Source of the DNA: Gottfriedia solisilvae
GTDB lineage: Bacteria > Bacillota > Bacilli > Bacillales > Bacillaceae_G
DNA: 64,000 nucleotides
Assembly: GCF_002128405.1 (NCBI RefSeq)
Contig: NZ_NETJ01000001.1
Coordinates: forward strand, 372,001-436,000
Reading direction: 5' to 3'
In this document: positions 57,213 through 64,000 of the stretch, piece after piece
How positions within the stretch are numbered: the stretch's first letter is position 1
How the letters are laid out: the number at the start of each line of letters is the position of its first letter
Position numbers and translations under genes: made by a program
The notes under the pieces: model-generated
Told to the model about the DNA's origin: nothing
Database searches by the model: none
Seen by the model: the letters and a program-made list of their open reading frames with translations, nothing else

Positions 57213-59672
57213 TTATTTTAGAAGTTTTAATGTCGCATTATTGACTTTGAAAAATTCTTGTAGTCTATCTGGTGTTAAAATTGTGCCATTCTGAAAAAGT
57301 TTATCTTTGTTAATACTTACGTAAAGATACCCATTTGGATAAATATCAGATAATCCTTCTTTATCCATTGAATCAGCAAACTTATCTTTAAACGTTACAC
57401 CGTTCAAAGAAAACTCATATGGAACATCAGACTCTCCAATATTAGCTCTAACAATTGTATATTTTTCAGCTTCTAAGAAAACTTCCCACGAAACTTTATT
57501 TAAATCAATACTTTTTGACTGTGCTTCAATAGTAGTTTTATAGTCACTGCTCGATACTATTTTTAGTGGGAATTTATTAGATTTTAATAACTCTTTATCC
57601 ATCGAATCAGAAATTATTAAGGTTAATTCGACTACTTTACCCTCATTTAAAATTCCTTTAGGAATATTTACTTTTAGGTTTTTCTCATCTATCACTGTCG
57701 TTTTAAGACCTTTATTTCCAAGATAAGCTTTAGTAAATGAACTGAAGTTTTCACCCTGAAGTAGTAATTGTTGATTGTCTAAATCTTTAGACACAACACT
57801 CGGAAATACCTTATTAATTTTTAATGGTTCAGAACCAAAGTAAAAGTCTTCATTTTTATTTAATAACTTATTCTTATCAAAAAATTTGCTACCAAATAAT
57901 ATGTCATATTGAAGTAACTTGTATTGATCAATCCATTTTTGATTTTGATTTTCCTTTTTCGCAAAAGAAGGGATTGTAGTTACTGCTTGTCTATGTTGTC
58001 TCATATCACTCATAAAGGAATAGAATCTATCATTGTTTAAATTTACTAGATCTAAAACATATGATGGTAACATATTTGCACTTAAACGAAAATCTTTTTG
58101 TTTTGGTAAGAAGTTTGACCATACAATCGCAGGAACACTGTGCATTTTATTATATCCCTTATATGTAGATACATCTTTATAGAATTCCATTTCTTTATAA
58201 ACTTGAAAATCTTGACCTAACATAGGTAAGTGGTCTCCGTAAAAAACAAGAATTGTTGGTTCATCAATTTCTTTTAGTTTGTCTATAAGTAATTTAAGAG
58301 CTTTATCAACATCCGAAAGTGTTTGTGTATAAGTTTCCAATGTATCCTTTGATTCTTTAGATAATTCTTTATTAACTTTAATTGCATTTTCATTAATTTT
58401 ATCTAAAGGATATGGTCCGTGATTTTCCATTGAGACCGCATAGATATAATCTCTACTATTTGATAATTTGATTTCCTTTGCAATTCGATTAGACAACTCA
58501 TTATCTACAATAAATTCTCTACGATGCTCAGGATTCAAGAAGAACTCTTGTCCAATAAAATTATTAAACCCAAGATCTTTATACACTTCATTCCTTCTAT
58601 AGAACCAAGAATTATAGGTGTGAATACCAGTAGTTTTATATCCAATTTGATTTAAAACAGTTGGAACTGAATAGACAGGCTGATGAACATATTGTGCAAA
58701 AGCAATTGCTCCGCTTGGTAGTAATTGAGTAGATAACCCAGTTATTGCTTCAAATTCAGTGTTTACCGTTCCTCCACCATATACTGGAGATATCATTGTA
58801 CCACTTGTAGCTGTTTTTTGAAGTGAATGAAAATACGGAATTGGGTCTTTACTAAAATATTCTTTCCCCATCAGAGTAGGGTCCCAAAATGCTTCACTTT
58901 GTAAAAAAATAATATTGGGTTTCTTTTCAACCTGACCATTCGTTTTATTTTCATATTTATTTAATATTTTTTCTACGTTATTTTTCGAATAATGAGATGG
59001 TTCTTTTATATTCAACCATCTAGCATCTAGTGCAAAACCCAAAACATAACCATTTTGATTTGAATGCATTTTTTGATCCCATGTAATGGTTTCAATTCCT
59101 AGTTTTTCCGTAATTGGAATAGGTCTATCATATATAATCGCAAGCAAAGTAATAATAGAAAATATTGTTATACCAAGTCTTTTTGGTACATTATATTTTT
59201 CGTTCCTTACCATAATAGTTAACACAATTCCAATTAATAATATTGCTCCGAACGTTGATAAGACTGTGTATAGATTTTCGATATTCAAGTATTTTGTAAT
59301 ATCTGTCGCCTCTCTCCCAAGAGAAAAATCAGTTGGTAATAAAGGTTCACCCCTAATATCCACCTTAACACCACTTACATAACCAACCAAGGAGGTAATT
59401 AGAATTGTTAAAAAACCCAAAAATACATAAGCCTTTTTATTTAAAAAGTAAAATAGATTTGTGATCCCAAATAGTAAAAAATAATTTAGAATCCCTTCCT
59501 TTGGTCTGTTAATTAACCAATTAGAAAATTCAACTAAACTCTCTCTAAATAATGCTTCTCCTAATATAAAACCTAATAAAGGAAGCAAGAAGACTAAGTA
59601 CAAATCATTATAATTCACGATTTTCATAGCAATACTAGGCTTCTTTTCTAATTTTTGTTCATATATTTCCAA
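57213..59672 (-). CDS. LTA-synthase-family membrane sulfatase-fold protein with long C-terminal extension
   Basis: 819 residues. Five or so N-terminal membrane segments (about 15-190) precede an extracellular alkaline-phosphatase/sulfatase domain (about 245-545) with the metal and nucleophile motifs SEAFWDPTLMG and GGGTVNTEFEAITG (Thr nucleophile), the central HTYNSWFYRR and the late FYGDHLPML. A C-terminal part of about 200 residues resembles beta-sandwich modules. LtaS-like enzymes add glycerol phosphate from phosphatidylglycerol to a wall polymer; larger relatives modify capsular or surface glycans. It starts at TTG 59672, about 9 bases after AGGGTGA. Confidence 0.85.
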   Translation of the reverse strand: MEIYEQKLEKKPSIAMKIVNYNDLYLVFLLPLLGFILGEALFRESLVEFSNWLINRPKEGILNYFLLFGITNLFYFLNKKAYVFLGFLTILITSLVGYVSGVKVDIRGEPLLPTDFSLGREATDITKYLNIENLYTVLSTFGAILLIGIVLTIMVRNEKYNVPKRLGITIFSIITLLAIIYDRPIPITEKLGIETITWDQKMHSNQNGYVLGFALDARWLNIKEPSHYSKNNVEKILNKYENKTNGQVEKKPNIIFLQSEAFWDPTLMGKEYFSKDPIPYFHSLQKTATSGTMISPVYGGGTVNTEFEAITGLSTQLLPSGAIAFAQYVHQPVYSVPTVLNQIGYKTTGIHTYNSWFYRRNEVYKDLGFNNFIGQEFFLNPEHRREFIVDNELSNRIAKEIKLSNSRDYIYAVSMENHGPYPLDKINENAIKVNKELSKESKDTLETYTQTLSDVDKALKLLIDKLKEIDEPTILVFYGDHLPMLGQDFQVYKEMEFYKDVSTYKGYNKMHSVPAIVWSNFLPKQKDFRLSANMLPSYVLDLVNLNNDRFYSFMSDMRQHRQAVTTIPSFAKKENQNQKWIDQYKLLQYDILFGSKFFDKNKLLNKNEDFYFGSEPLKINKVFPSVVSKDLDNQQLLLQGENFSSFTKAYLGNKGLKTTVIDEKNLKVNIPKGILNEGKVVELTLIISDSMDKELLKSNKFPLKIVSSSDYKTTIEAQSKSIDLNKVSWEVFLEAEKYTIVRANIGESDVPYEFSLNGVTFKDKFADSMDKEGLSDIYPNGYLYVSINKDKLFQNGTILTPDRLQEFFKVNNATLKLLK

Positions 59673-59858
59673 AGTATTTTCACCCTACTTTTCCCGATTA
59701 CTTTAAACGAATTTAATAATTATTTGGTTTTGTATGTTTACTATTATAATATGGCAATTATTTACAGCAAGTTTTAAAAATCGGCATGTTATTACAAATT
59801 TCAACATAAAATCTTAAAAATTCCCATAAGCGCTGATAATAGGGATTAGTTCTATATT

Positions 59859-60428
59859 TTAATTGTTCATTGAATATGTATTAGATTGCCAGTGTTTAGA
59901 GCTTGGTTTTTTATTGGATTTCCAACCTATTTTTTGAAGTTCTTTCGCAATTAATATATTAAAAAATCCATGTCCTATTAAAACAATATTATTGTGCTCT
60001 TGTGCAAATTTAATTAAAATCTTTGAAGCCCTTTCTGCTCTAATTTTAGCAGCACTTAGAGATTCGCATTCCCTTGAATAACCAACTAACCATATGCATC
60101 GCAATATCACTGCCCATATTTTAGGTTTCAATTTTAGTCCCAAGAAGTTTATGTTAGGAAATGGTACCTCTGTTTCACGAAACAACTGATCTAAATATGT
60201 TACGCAATTTGGTTTTAAAAACTCTGCTGATTTTATTGACCTTTCTAAATCACTTGTAATGATTACTTTAGCTATGGTTATCTTTTTTATAGTTGCAGTC
60301 GGATATATCTCCTCTTCAAATACGCCATTCAAATCATATTTTAGAACCCAATCTTTAAACTCTTTACAGGTAATTGCTTTATTTTCAGCCCATATTGATT
60401 TCCCGTGTCTTACCAAAGAAATTTCCAT
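59859..60428 (-). CDS. Histidine phosphatase-family protein
   Basis: 189 residues. Catalytic RHG appears early (SLVRHGKSIW, His8 region) and the second conserved His late (IVLIGHGFFN, about residue 150). A middle DLERSIKSAEFL, with an arginine, matches the phosphoglycerate-mutase-like fold. ATG at 60428 follows AGGAG. Substrate unknown. It is separated by 187 bp from the LTA-synthase-like gene on the same strand. Confidence 0.85.
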   Translation of the reverse strand: MEISLVRHGKSIWAENKAITCKEFKDWVLKYDLNGVFEEEIYPTATIKKITIAKVIITSDLERSIKSAEFLKPNCVTYLDQLFRETEVPFPNINFLGLKLKPKIWAVILRCIWLVGYSRECESLSAAKIRAERASKILIKFAQEHNNIVLIGHGFFNILIAKELQKIGWKSNKKPSSKHWQSNTYSMNN

Positions 60429-60491
60429 AATAATACTCCTATACATTCTATTCTAATCAATAAAAACAAAAAGTTTCTATGATTCTATTAG

Positions 60492-60602
60492 TCAATTCAT
60501 TCTAATAATAATAATACTGTTCAACTCACCTTCAACAGTTACTTTATATTCTTCTATCATTTCAGTTTGGCATTGATGACAAATCCTTCTTATTTCATTC
60601 AC
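60492..60602 (-). pseudogene. Zinc-ribbon protein N-terminal fragment
   Basis: A 36-codon frame from GTG 60602 reads NEIRRICHQCQTEMIEEYKV then TVEGELNSIIIIRMN and stops. The beginning matches small Bacillus nucleic-acid-binding zinc-ribbon proteins (C-x2-C with a later second C-x2-C), but the second cysteine pair is missing. No ribosome site is seen. Likely a truncated remnant. Confidence 0.5.
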
Positions 60603-60724
60603 TTCTATAATATTGATCGATTCATTTATCTATTAAACTTATTTCGACAAAAAAGTTTCACTTTCCTCGTTCAACAATATGGCCATTTAATCAAAGTAAC
60701 CCATTGATAAATATAACAAATAAA

Positions 60725-60811
60725 TTAATGGCTATATTGTTCATCTTCATATTGATAGAACCATTTTTGTTTACCATCTGGATCTTGAATTTGACGTAAA
60801 GTCAAAACAAC
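60725..60811 (-). pseudogene. C-terminal protein fragment joined to dyad R8
   Basis: A 28-codon stretch ending at TAA 60725 reads VVLTLRQIQDPDGKQKWFYQ then YEDEQYSH, which looks like the C-terminus of a real protein. It has no start; its 5' end coincides with dyad R8 (from 60808). The family is not recognised. The other part of 60429-60889 has no gene. Confidence 0.5.
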
Positions 60812-60834
60812 TAATTCACTCGTAAGTTCAAAAA
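60808..60834. repeat. Dyad repeat R8
   Basis: CAACTAATTCACTCGTAAGT then TCAAAAAG. Core CTAATTCACTCGTAAG (60811-60826). Here the dyad lies beyond the terminator, on its other side compared with R2, R3, R4 and R7. Confidence 0.55.
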
Positions 60835-60837
60835 GAA

Positions 60838-60872
60838 AAAAAGAATCTTCCACTAAGATCCTTTTTTGTCTG
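60838..60872 (-). terminator. Terminator of the coiled-coil gene
   Basis: GGATCTT-agtgg-AAGATTC followed by seven T on the minus strand. Confidence 0.87.
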
Positions 60873-60889
60873 TATCTCTATATGTTTCA

Positions 60890-61081
60890 TTATTCTTCGT
60901 TTTCGCGCTTTTTAATTTGTAAAAGCGTATCTGTGATGGTTTTTAGTTCCTCTTTCAGACGGATGGTCTCATTTGCTACTTGTTCGGATGAAGTTTCTTT
61001 AATTGTCTTGTTTAGTACATCTACCACTTTACGTAACTTTACGATGGATTGTTCAAGTTGAACAGTTGATGTGGTTTTCAT
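60890..61081 (-). CDS. Small coiled-coil protein (about 63 aa)
   Basis: The product is almost wholly helical and charged (QLEQSIVKLRKVVDVLNKTI ... ETIRLKEELKTITDTLLQIK), consistent with a short coiled coil. No family recognised. ATG at 61081 is 8 bases after AAGGAG; ATG at 61084 and a GTG at 61090 are alternatives. Cytoplasmic, own terminator. Confidence 0.75.
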   Translation of the reverse strand: MKTTSTVQLEQSIVKLRKVVDVLNKTIKETSSEQVANETIRLKEELKTITDTLLQIKKRENEE

Positions 61082-61179
61082 CATTTCCACTCCTTGATCG
61101 GTTTTAGCTTTAGCATACCACAGTTTATTTTATAGTAAATCATACCATTTATCAGACCCTTTTATAAAGAAAGAAAATA

Positions 61180-61212
61180 AAAATAGCCCTCAATATTATA
61201 GAGGGCTATTTG
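61180..61212 (-). terminator. Terminator of the DUF817 gene
   Basis: AAATAGCCCTC / GAGGGCTATTT stem followed by T5 on the minus strand, at the gene's stop. Confidence 0.9.
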
Positions 61213-61214
61213 TT

Positions 61215-62021
61215 TTACCTACTACTAGTTACTCCATGTGTATGATTATTAGTGCTCTTCTGACTAAACGCAACAATAATAAAACTAACAATGACTAGTA
61301 AAAACCAAGAACTAATTTTACCAACGTGGACGATTTGCCAATGGGCATGTTGATCCGGGTATTTCCATGCTCCAAAAAATGTGGCTATATTTTCAGCAAT
61401 CCAAATGAATAATCCTATTAAGAAAAACGAGAGGACTAAATGCATTCGTAATATGGTCGTTTTCACTTTAAATTGCACCGTCGTTTTGAAAAATACAAAT
61501 GGTAGAATTAGAATGAAAAGCCATCTCAGATCGTAAAAATAATGATGGGTAAAAAAGTTTAAATATATTAGGCTGCCAAATAATAAAACGACGATCGGGT
61601 TTGGATAATTTATTAATTGAATATGCATCCTTTTCCAAGCCTGGCAAATATAACTTCCAACACTTGCATACATAAATCCACTATAAATCGGAACATCCAT
61701 AATTTTTAAATACGAATGCTCTGGATATGACCAAGATCCCATTCGTACTTTAAAGATTTCAAGTATTAATCCAATTAGATGGAAAATACAAATCATCAAA
61801 AATTCCTTTTTCGTTTCAAATTTTGTCATGATAAACGCAATTTGTATCAATAGGCAAACGATAAAAATAAAATCATATCTTGGTAAATATGGAATTGATA
61901 CAAGCTTTGATATTGCTAATGTAGCAAAAATTAGTACAGGAAACAGACAAGATAGTGCTTCTTGAACAGTAAATTCTATTAATAGTAAAAAGTAATTTAA
62001 AAATCTAGTTTTAGTTTTCAT
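61215..62021 (-). CDS. yoaT: DUF817 integral membrane protein (YoaT-like)
   Basis: 268 residues with about eight membrane segments. Family marks are LEIFKVRMGSWSYPEHSYLK then MDVPIYSGFMYASVGSYICQ, and the C-terminal NIATFFGAWKYPDQ with HWQIVHVGKISSWFLL. The role is unknown. In B. subtilis, yoaT lies next to yoaS and yozG; homologues of both occur 1.3 kb downstream here. Divergent from the M50 protease gene. Confidence 0.88.
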   Translation of the reverse strand: MKTKTRFLNYFLLLIEFTVQEALSCLFPVLIFATLAISKLVSIPYLPRYDFIFIVCLLIQIAFIMTKFETKKEFLMICIFHLIGLILEIFKVRMGSWSYPEHSYLKIMDVPIYSGFMYASVGSYICQAWKRMHIQLINYPNPIVVLLFGSLIYLNFFTHHYFYDLRWLFILILPFVFFKTTVQFKVKTTILRMHLVLSFFLIGLFIWIAENIATFFGAWKYPDQHAHWQIVHVGKISSWFLLVIVSFIIVAFSQKSTNNHTHGVTSSR

Positions 62022-62121
62022 GAAAGAATCCCTATTTTCTTTTAATTTAACAATTTTTTAATATATAATGTTATAATTTTAAAAAAATAATATCTTATGA
62101 TGTTAGAAGGTGAAGTGTTGT

Positions 62122-63198
62122 ATGTCACAACCAATTATTAGTCAAAAAACGAAAAAGAATGCTGCTAAAATTGGAATTGTACTCGCTTTTATCGGTGCAA
62201 AATTAAAACTGATTTTGCCCTTATTAAAAGCTGCTAAGTTTATGTCGTTTATAAGCATGATTTTCTTTCTATTTACTTATGGATTAACATTTGGTTGGTA
62301 TTTTGCATTTGCGATATTATATTTGTTAATTTGTCATGAAGGTGGGCATTTAATTGCCGCTAAAAGAAAGGGTTTACCAACTTCCCCTGCCTTTTTTATT
62401 CCTTTCGTAGGGGCAGTTATTTCCTTAAAGGAAATGCCAAAGGATGCAGTTACAGAAAGTTATGTTGCTTTTGGTGGACCACTGTTTGGTCTGATTTCAA
62501 TTCTTCCTGCAATTCCTTTATATCATTACACACATAATGAGTTCTTTGGTTTGGTTATTGCACTTGGTTGTATTCTGAACCTATTTAATTTAATTCCAAT
62601 TTCACCACTTGATGGAGGAAGAATTTTAAGTGTATTACCTCCAATATTTTGGTTCATTGGTATTATGTTGATGTTTGTATATGTGTTTTACTACCCTAAC
62701 TTTATCGCATTTTATATTATTTTCTTAGGCATCATGACGTTTATTAAACGCATAAGAGAATCTTTTACATTAAAAGTGATAAACGAAAAAATAAAGCTAT
62801 ACGAACATACGATTAAACAATTTCAATTTGGAATATTTAATTATCAATATGATATTCACGTAAAAGACAGCTTTTTCTTTCCTATTTTTGAAGATCAGAA
62901 AAAATTAGAACATGAACTTCATAAAGAAAGATACTATATCAACAATTTAATTGGGTCAATTGATATAAAAATCGACCATACAGATAGTGAGTGGCGTAGT
63001 CATATTGATCAAAAAATTGATGAAATAAGAATAAATAAAATCCAACCTTTGCTAAAGGAAAAAGAATCGCTTGAAACTTATTACGTAACAAGTAATCGTA
63101 AAAAATGGCAAATATTTATTTCTTATATCTTACTTGCTAGTTGTTTATCCCTTTTAGGATTTTGGGGTTATGGTTTAATTGAGAACGTAATAATGTAA
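62122..63198 (+). CDS. M50-family (site-2-protease-like) membrane metallopeptidase
   Basis: 358 residues. The zinc motif HEGGH is at residues 72-76 in a membrane segment, and the second metal ligand LDGGR is at about residue 164 (ISPLDGGRIL). A conserved SYVAFGGPLFGL lies between. A cytoplasmic helical region (about 220-335) with several charged coils and a last membrane segment (SYILLASCLSLLGFWGY) follow. The substrate is unknown; family members cleave membrane-bound regulators. ATG at 62122 follows AAGGTG; the GTG at 62110 is too near the ribosome site. Confidence 0.88.
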   Translation: MSQPIISQKTKKNAAKIGIVLAFIGAKLKLILPLLKAAKFMSFISMIFFLFTYGLTFGWYFAFAILYLLICHEGGHLIAAKRKGLPTSPAFFIPFVGAVISLKEMPKDAVTESYVAFGGPLFGLISILPAIPLYHYTHNEFFGLVIALGCILNLFNLIPISPLDGGRILSVLPPIFWFIGIMLMFVYVFYYPNFIAFYIIFLGIMTFIKRIRESFTLKVINEKIKLYEHTIKQFQFGIFNYQYDIHVKDSFFFPIFEDQKKLEHELHKERYYINNLIGSIDIKIDHTDSEWRSHIDQKIDEIRINKIQPLLKEKESLETYYVTSNRKKWQIFISYILLASCLSLLGFWGYGLIENVIM

Positions 63199-63221
63199 AT
63201 ATATAATTTTATTTCTCTTAT

Positions 63222-63255
63222 GAAACGCTTGGATAATAATATGATCCAAGCGTTT
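63222..63255. terminator. Bidirectional terminator
   Basis: AAACGCTTGGAT / ATCCAAGCGTTT stem, between convergent M50 and YozG genes. Confidence 0.87.
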
Positions 63256-63319
63256 TAAATTTGTGTTGCAACGATAAACACTCTAAATTGAAAAATAAGT
63301 TATCCTAGAAGCGTAAATT

Positions 63320-63553
63320 CTAAGTATTTTCAGAATTCTCTTCAGTTTGATACTCTAAAATATCCCCTGGCTGACATTCTAATGCTTTGCAAATTGCTTC
63401 TAAAGTTGAAAATCGAATTGCTTTCGCCTTACCGTTTTTCAATATAGAAAGATTCGCCATCGTAATTCCAACTCTGTCTGCAAGTTCTGTAACACTCATT
63501 TTCCTCTTAGCCAGCATCACATCGATATTGATTATAATTGCCATATTATTCAC
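63320..63553 (-). CDS. yozG: XRE-family regulator (YozG-like)
   Basis: The 77-residue Cro/CI HTH protein (DVMLAKRKMSVTELADRVGI then TMANLSILKNGKAKAI, with DILEYQ near the end) is of the short single-domain type that regulates its own membrane-protein neighbour. The start is 1 base after the DUF2975 stop at 63555. With the DUF2975 gene it forms the pair seen as yozG-yoaS in B. subtilis. Confidence 0.9.
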   Translation of the reverse strand: MNNMAIIINIDVMLAKRKMSVTELADRVGITMANLSILKNGKAKAIRFSTLEAICKALECQPGDILEYQTEENSENT

Positions 63554-63554
63554 C

Positions 63555-64000
63555 TCAGACTATTAGGTCATTTTCAGATTTTATATCGATGGCTTCTTGT
63601 AAAAGCCTTTGAAGAACTGCTGCAAATACTGCAATCACCATAGAAGCAAATATAATGACCAATCCAATTAATATGATACCTGGTGCATCGTCTTTCTCAG
63701 CGATGAGATAGTAGATTGGCATTCCTAATGCAATGATCGTACTAATTGCGATTGCACAAGATTTTATATTTTTTAATGCACGTACAGATAATTCCGAGAA
63801 CGCTTTGTTCTTATCAATATAAATTAACAATTTAAAAGCTTGAACGAGAGCAAAGTAAAAAGGAATCGCGCCAACATACAAATCTATAAAAACGAGATAT
63901 TTGAGATAAGACATGTTTGGATACAATTCAACTGCAAATTTTGCAATTTCTGGCACCACAAATATACATAAAGCAAGAACTGGAATACCAATAAGAACTA
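63555..64000 (-). CDS. yoaS: DUF2975 membrane protein (YoaS-like), cut by window edge
   Basis: The visible 148 codons read open to the window edge (VLIGIPVLALCIFVVPEIAK at the cut), so the start lies outside. Four membrane segments of the DUF2975 family are present, including KYLVFIDLYVGAIPFYFALV and ALKNIKSCAIAISTIIALG. It overlaps the YozG transcript. Likely membrane partner in the yozG-yoaS pair; function unknown. Confidence 0.9.
   Translation of the reverse strand, partial: VLIGIPVLALCIFVVPEIAKFAVELYPNMSYLKYLVFIDLYVGAIPFYFALVQAFKLLIYIDKNKAFSELSVRALKNIKSCAIAISTIIALGMPIYYLIAEKDDAPGIILIGLVIIFASMVIAVFAAVLQRLLQEAIDIKSENDLIV

Overview
The window looks like a chromosomal segment from an AT-rich endospore-forming Bacillaceae, of the Bacillus/Gottfriedia type. 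The evidence is Bacillus-style ribosome binding sites (AGGAGG), many TTG and GTG starts, a HutP-controlled hut operon, an S-box (SAM-I) met operon, a squalene-hopene/sporulenol-type cyclase, CwlC-like and YocH-like cell-wall enzymes, and short synteny with B. subtilis loci (yrk sulfur genes, yozG-yoaS, yoaT). Most genes lie on the minus strand. I found no rRNA, tRNA, CRISPR array, prophage or intact insertion sequence.

Layout. 1-3235: a pyroglutamate-salvage operon (pcp, pxpB, pxpA, pxpC, then an ankyrin protein cut by the window edge). 3472-10716: an L,D-transpeptidase, a UPF0303 protein, a sugar-type dehydrogenase with its DeoR regulator, and small accessory genes including a lipoprotein that seems to start at ATT and a frameshifted DUF4829-like gene. 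11092-15646: a sulfane-sulfur detoxification cluster (TauE, TusA, rhodanese-MBL, TusA-rhodanese, two rhodaneses, DsrE, CstR) carrying five copies of a 14-bp operator. 16709-19194: an ATPase-less pair of Opp-type permeases with a lipoprotein. 19403-30903: two M3 oligoendopeptidases, an amino-acid permease, a nitroreductase, a heterodimeric multidrug ABC exporter behind a short leader peptide, a LysM-3D cell-wall protein and a DUF421 protein.

31217-41011 holds the methionine/threonine genes. A SAM-I riboswitch leads into a homocysteine methyltransferase/MTHFR fusion, cobalamin-dependent metH and acetyl-CoA-type metA, followed by hom, thrC and thrB. 41174-43353: squalene-hopene cyclase with a small membrane protein. 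43493-49509: hutP-H-U-I-G with a HutP attenuator. 49574-53560: an acyl-CoA ligase, an MFS transporter and a sporulation-type amidase.

54011-61081 is accessory ground, with small membrane or exported proteins, an LTA-synthase-like protein and several gene fragments. 61215-64000 holds DUF817 (YoaT), an M50 protease, and a YozG-YoaS (XRE/DUF2975) pair cut by the window edge.

The most unusual signal is a dispersed palindromic element, core CTAACG-n4-CGTTAG, present in at least eight copies. Four copies (near 11.0, 51.25, 53.9 and 57.0 kb) sit 12-13 bp from the stem of a rho-independent terminator whose own stem sequence varies. Several copies lie next to truncated genes. It looks like a composite terminator-plus-dyad repeat and is the best candidate here for something undescribed.
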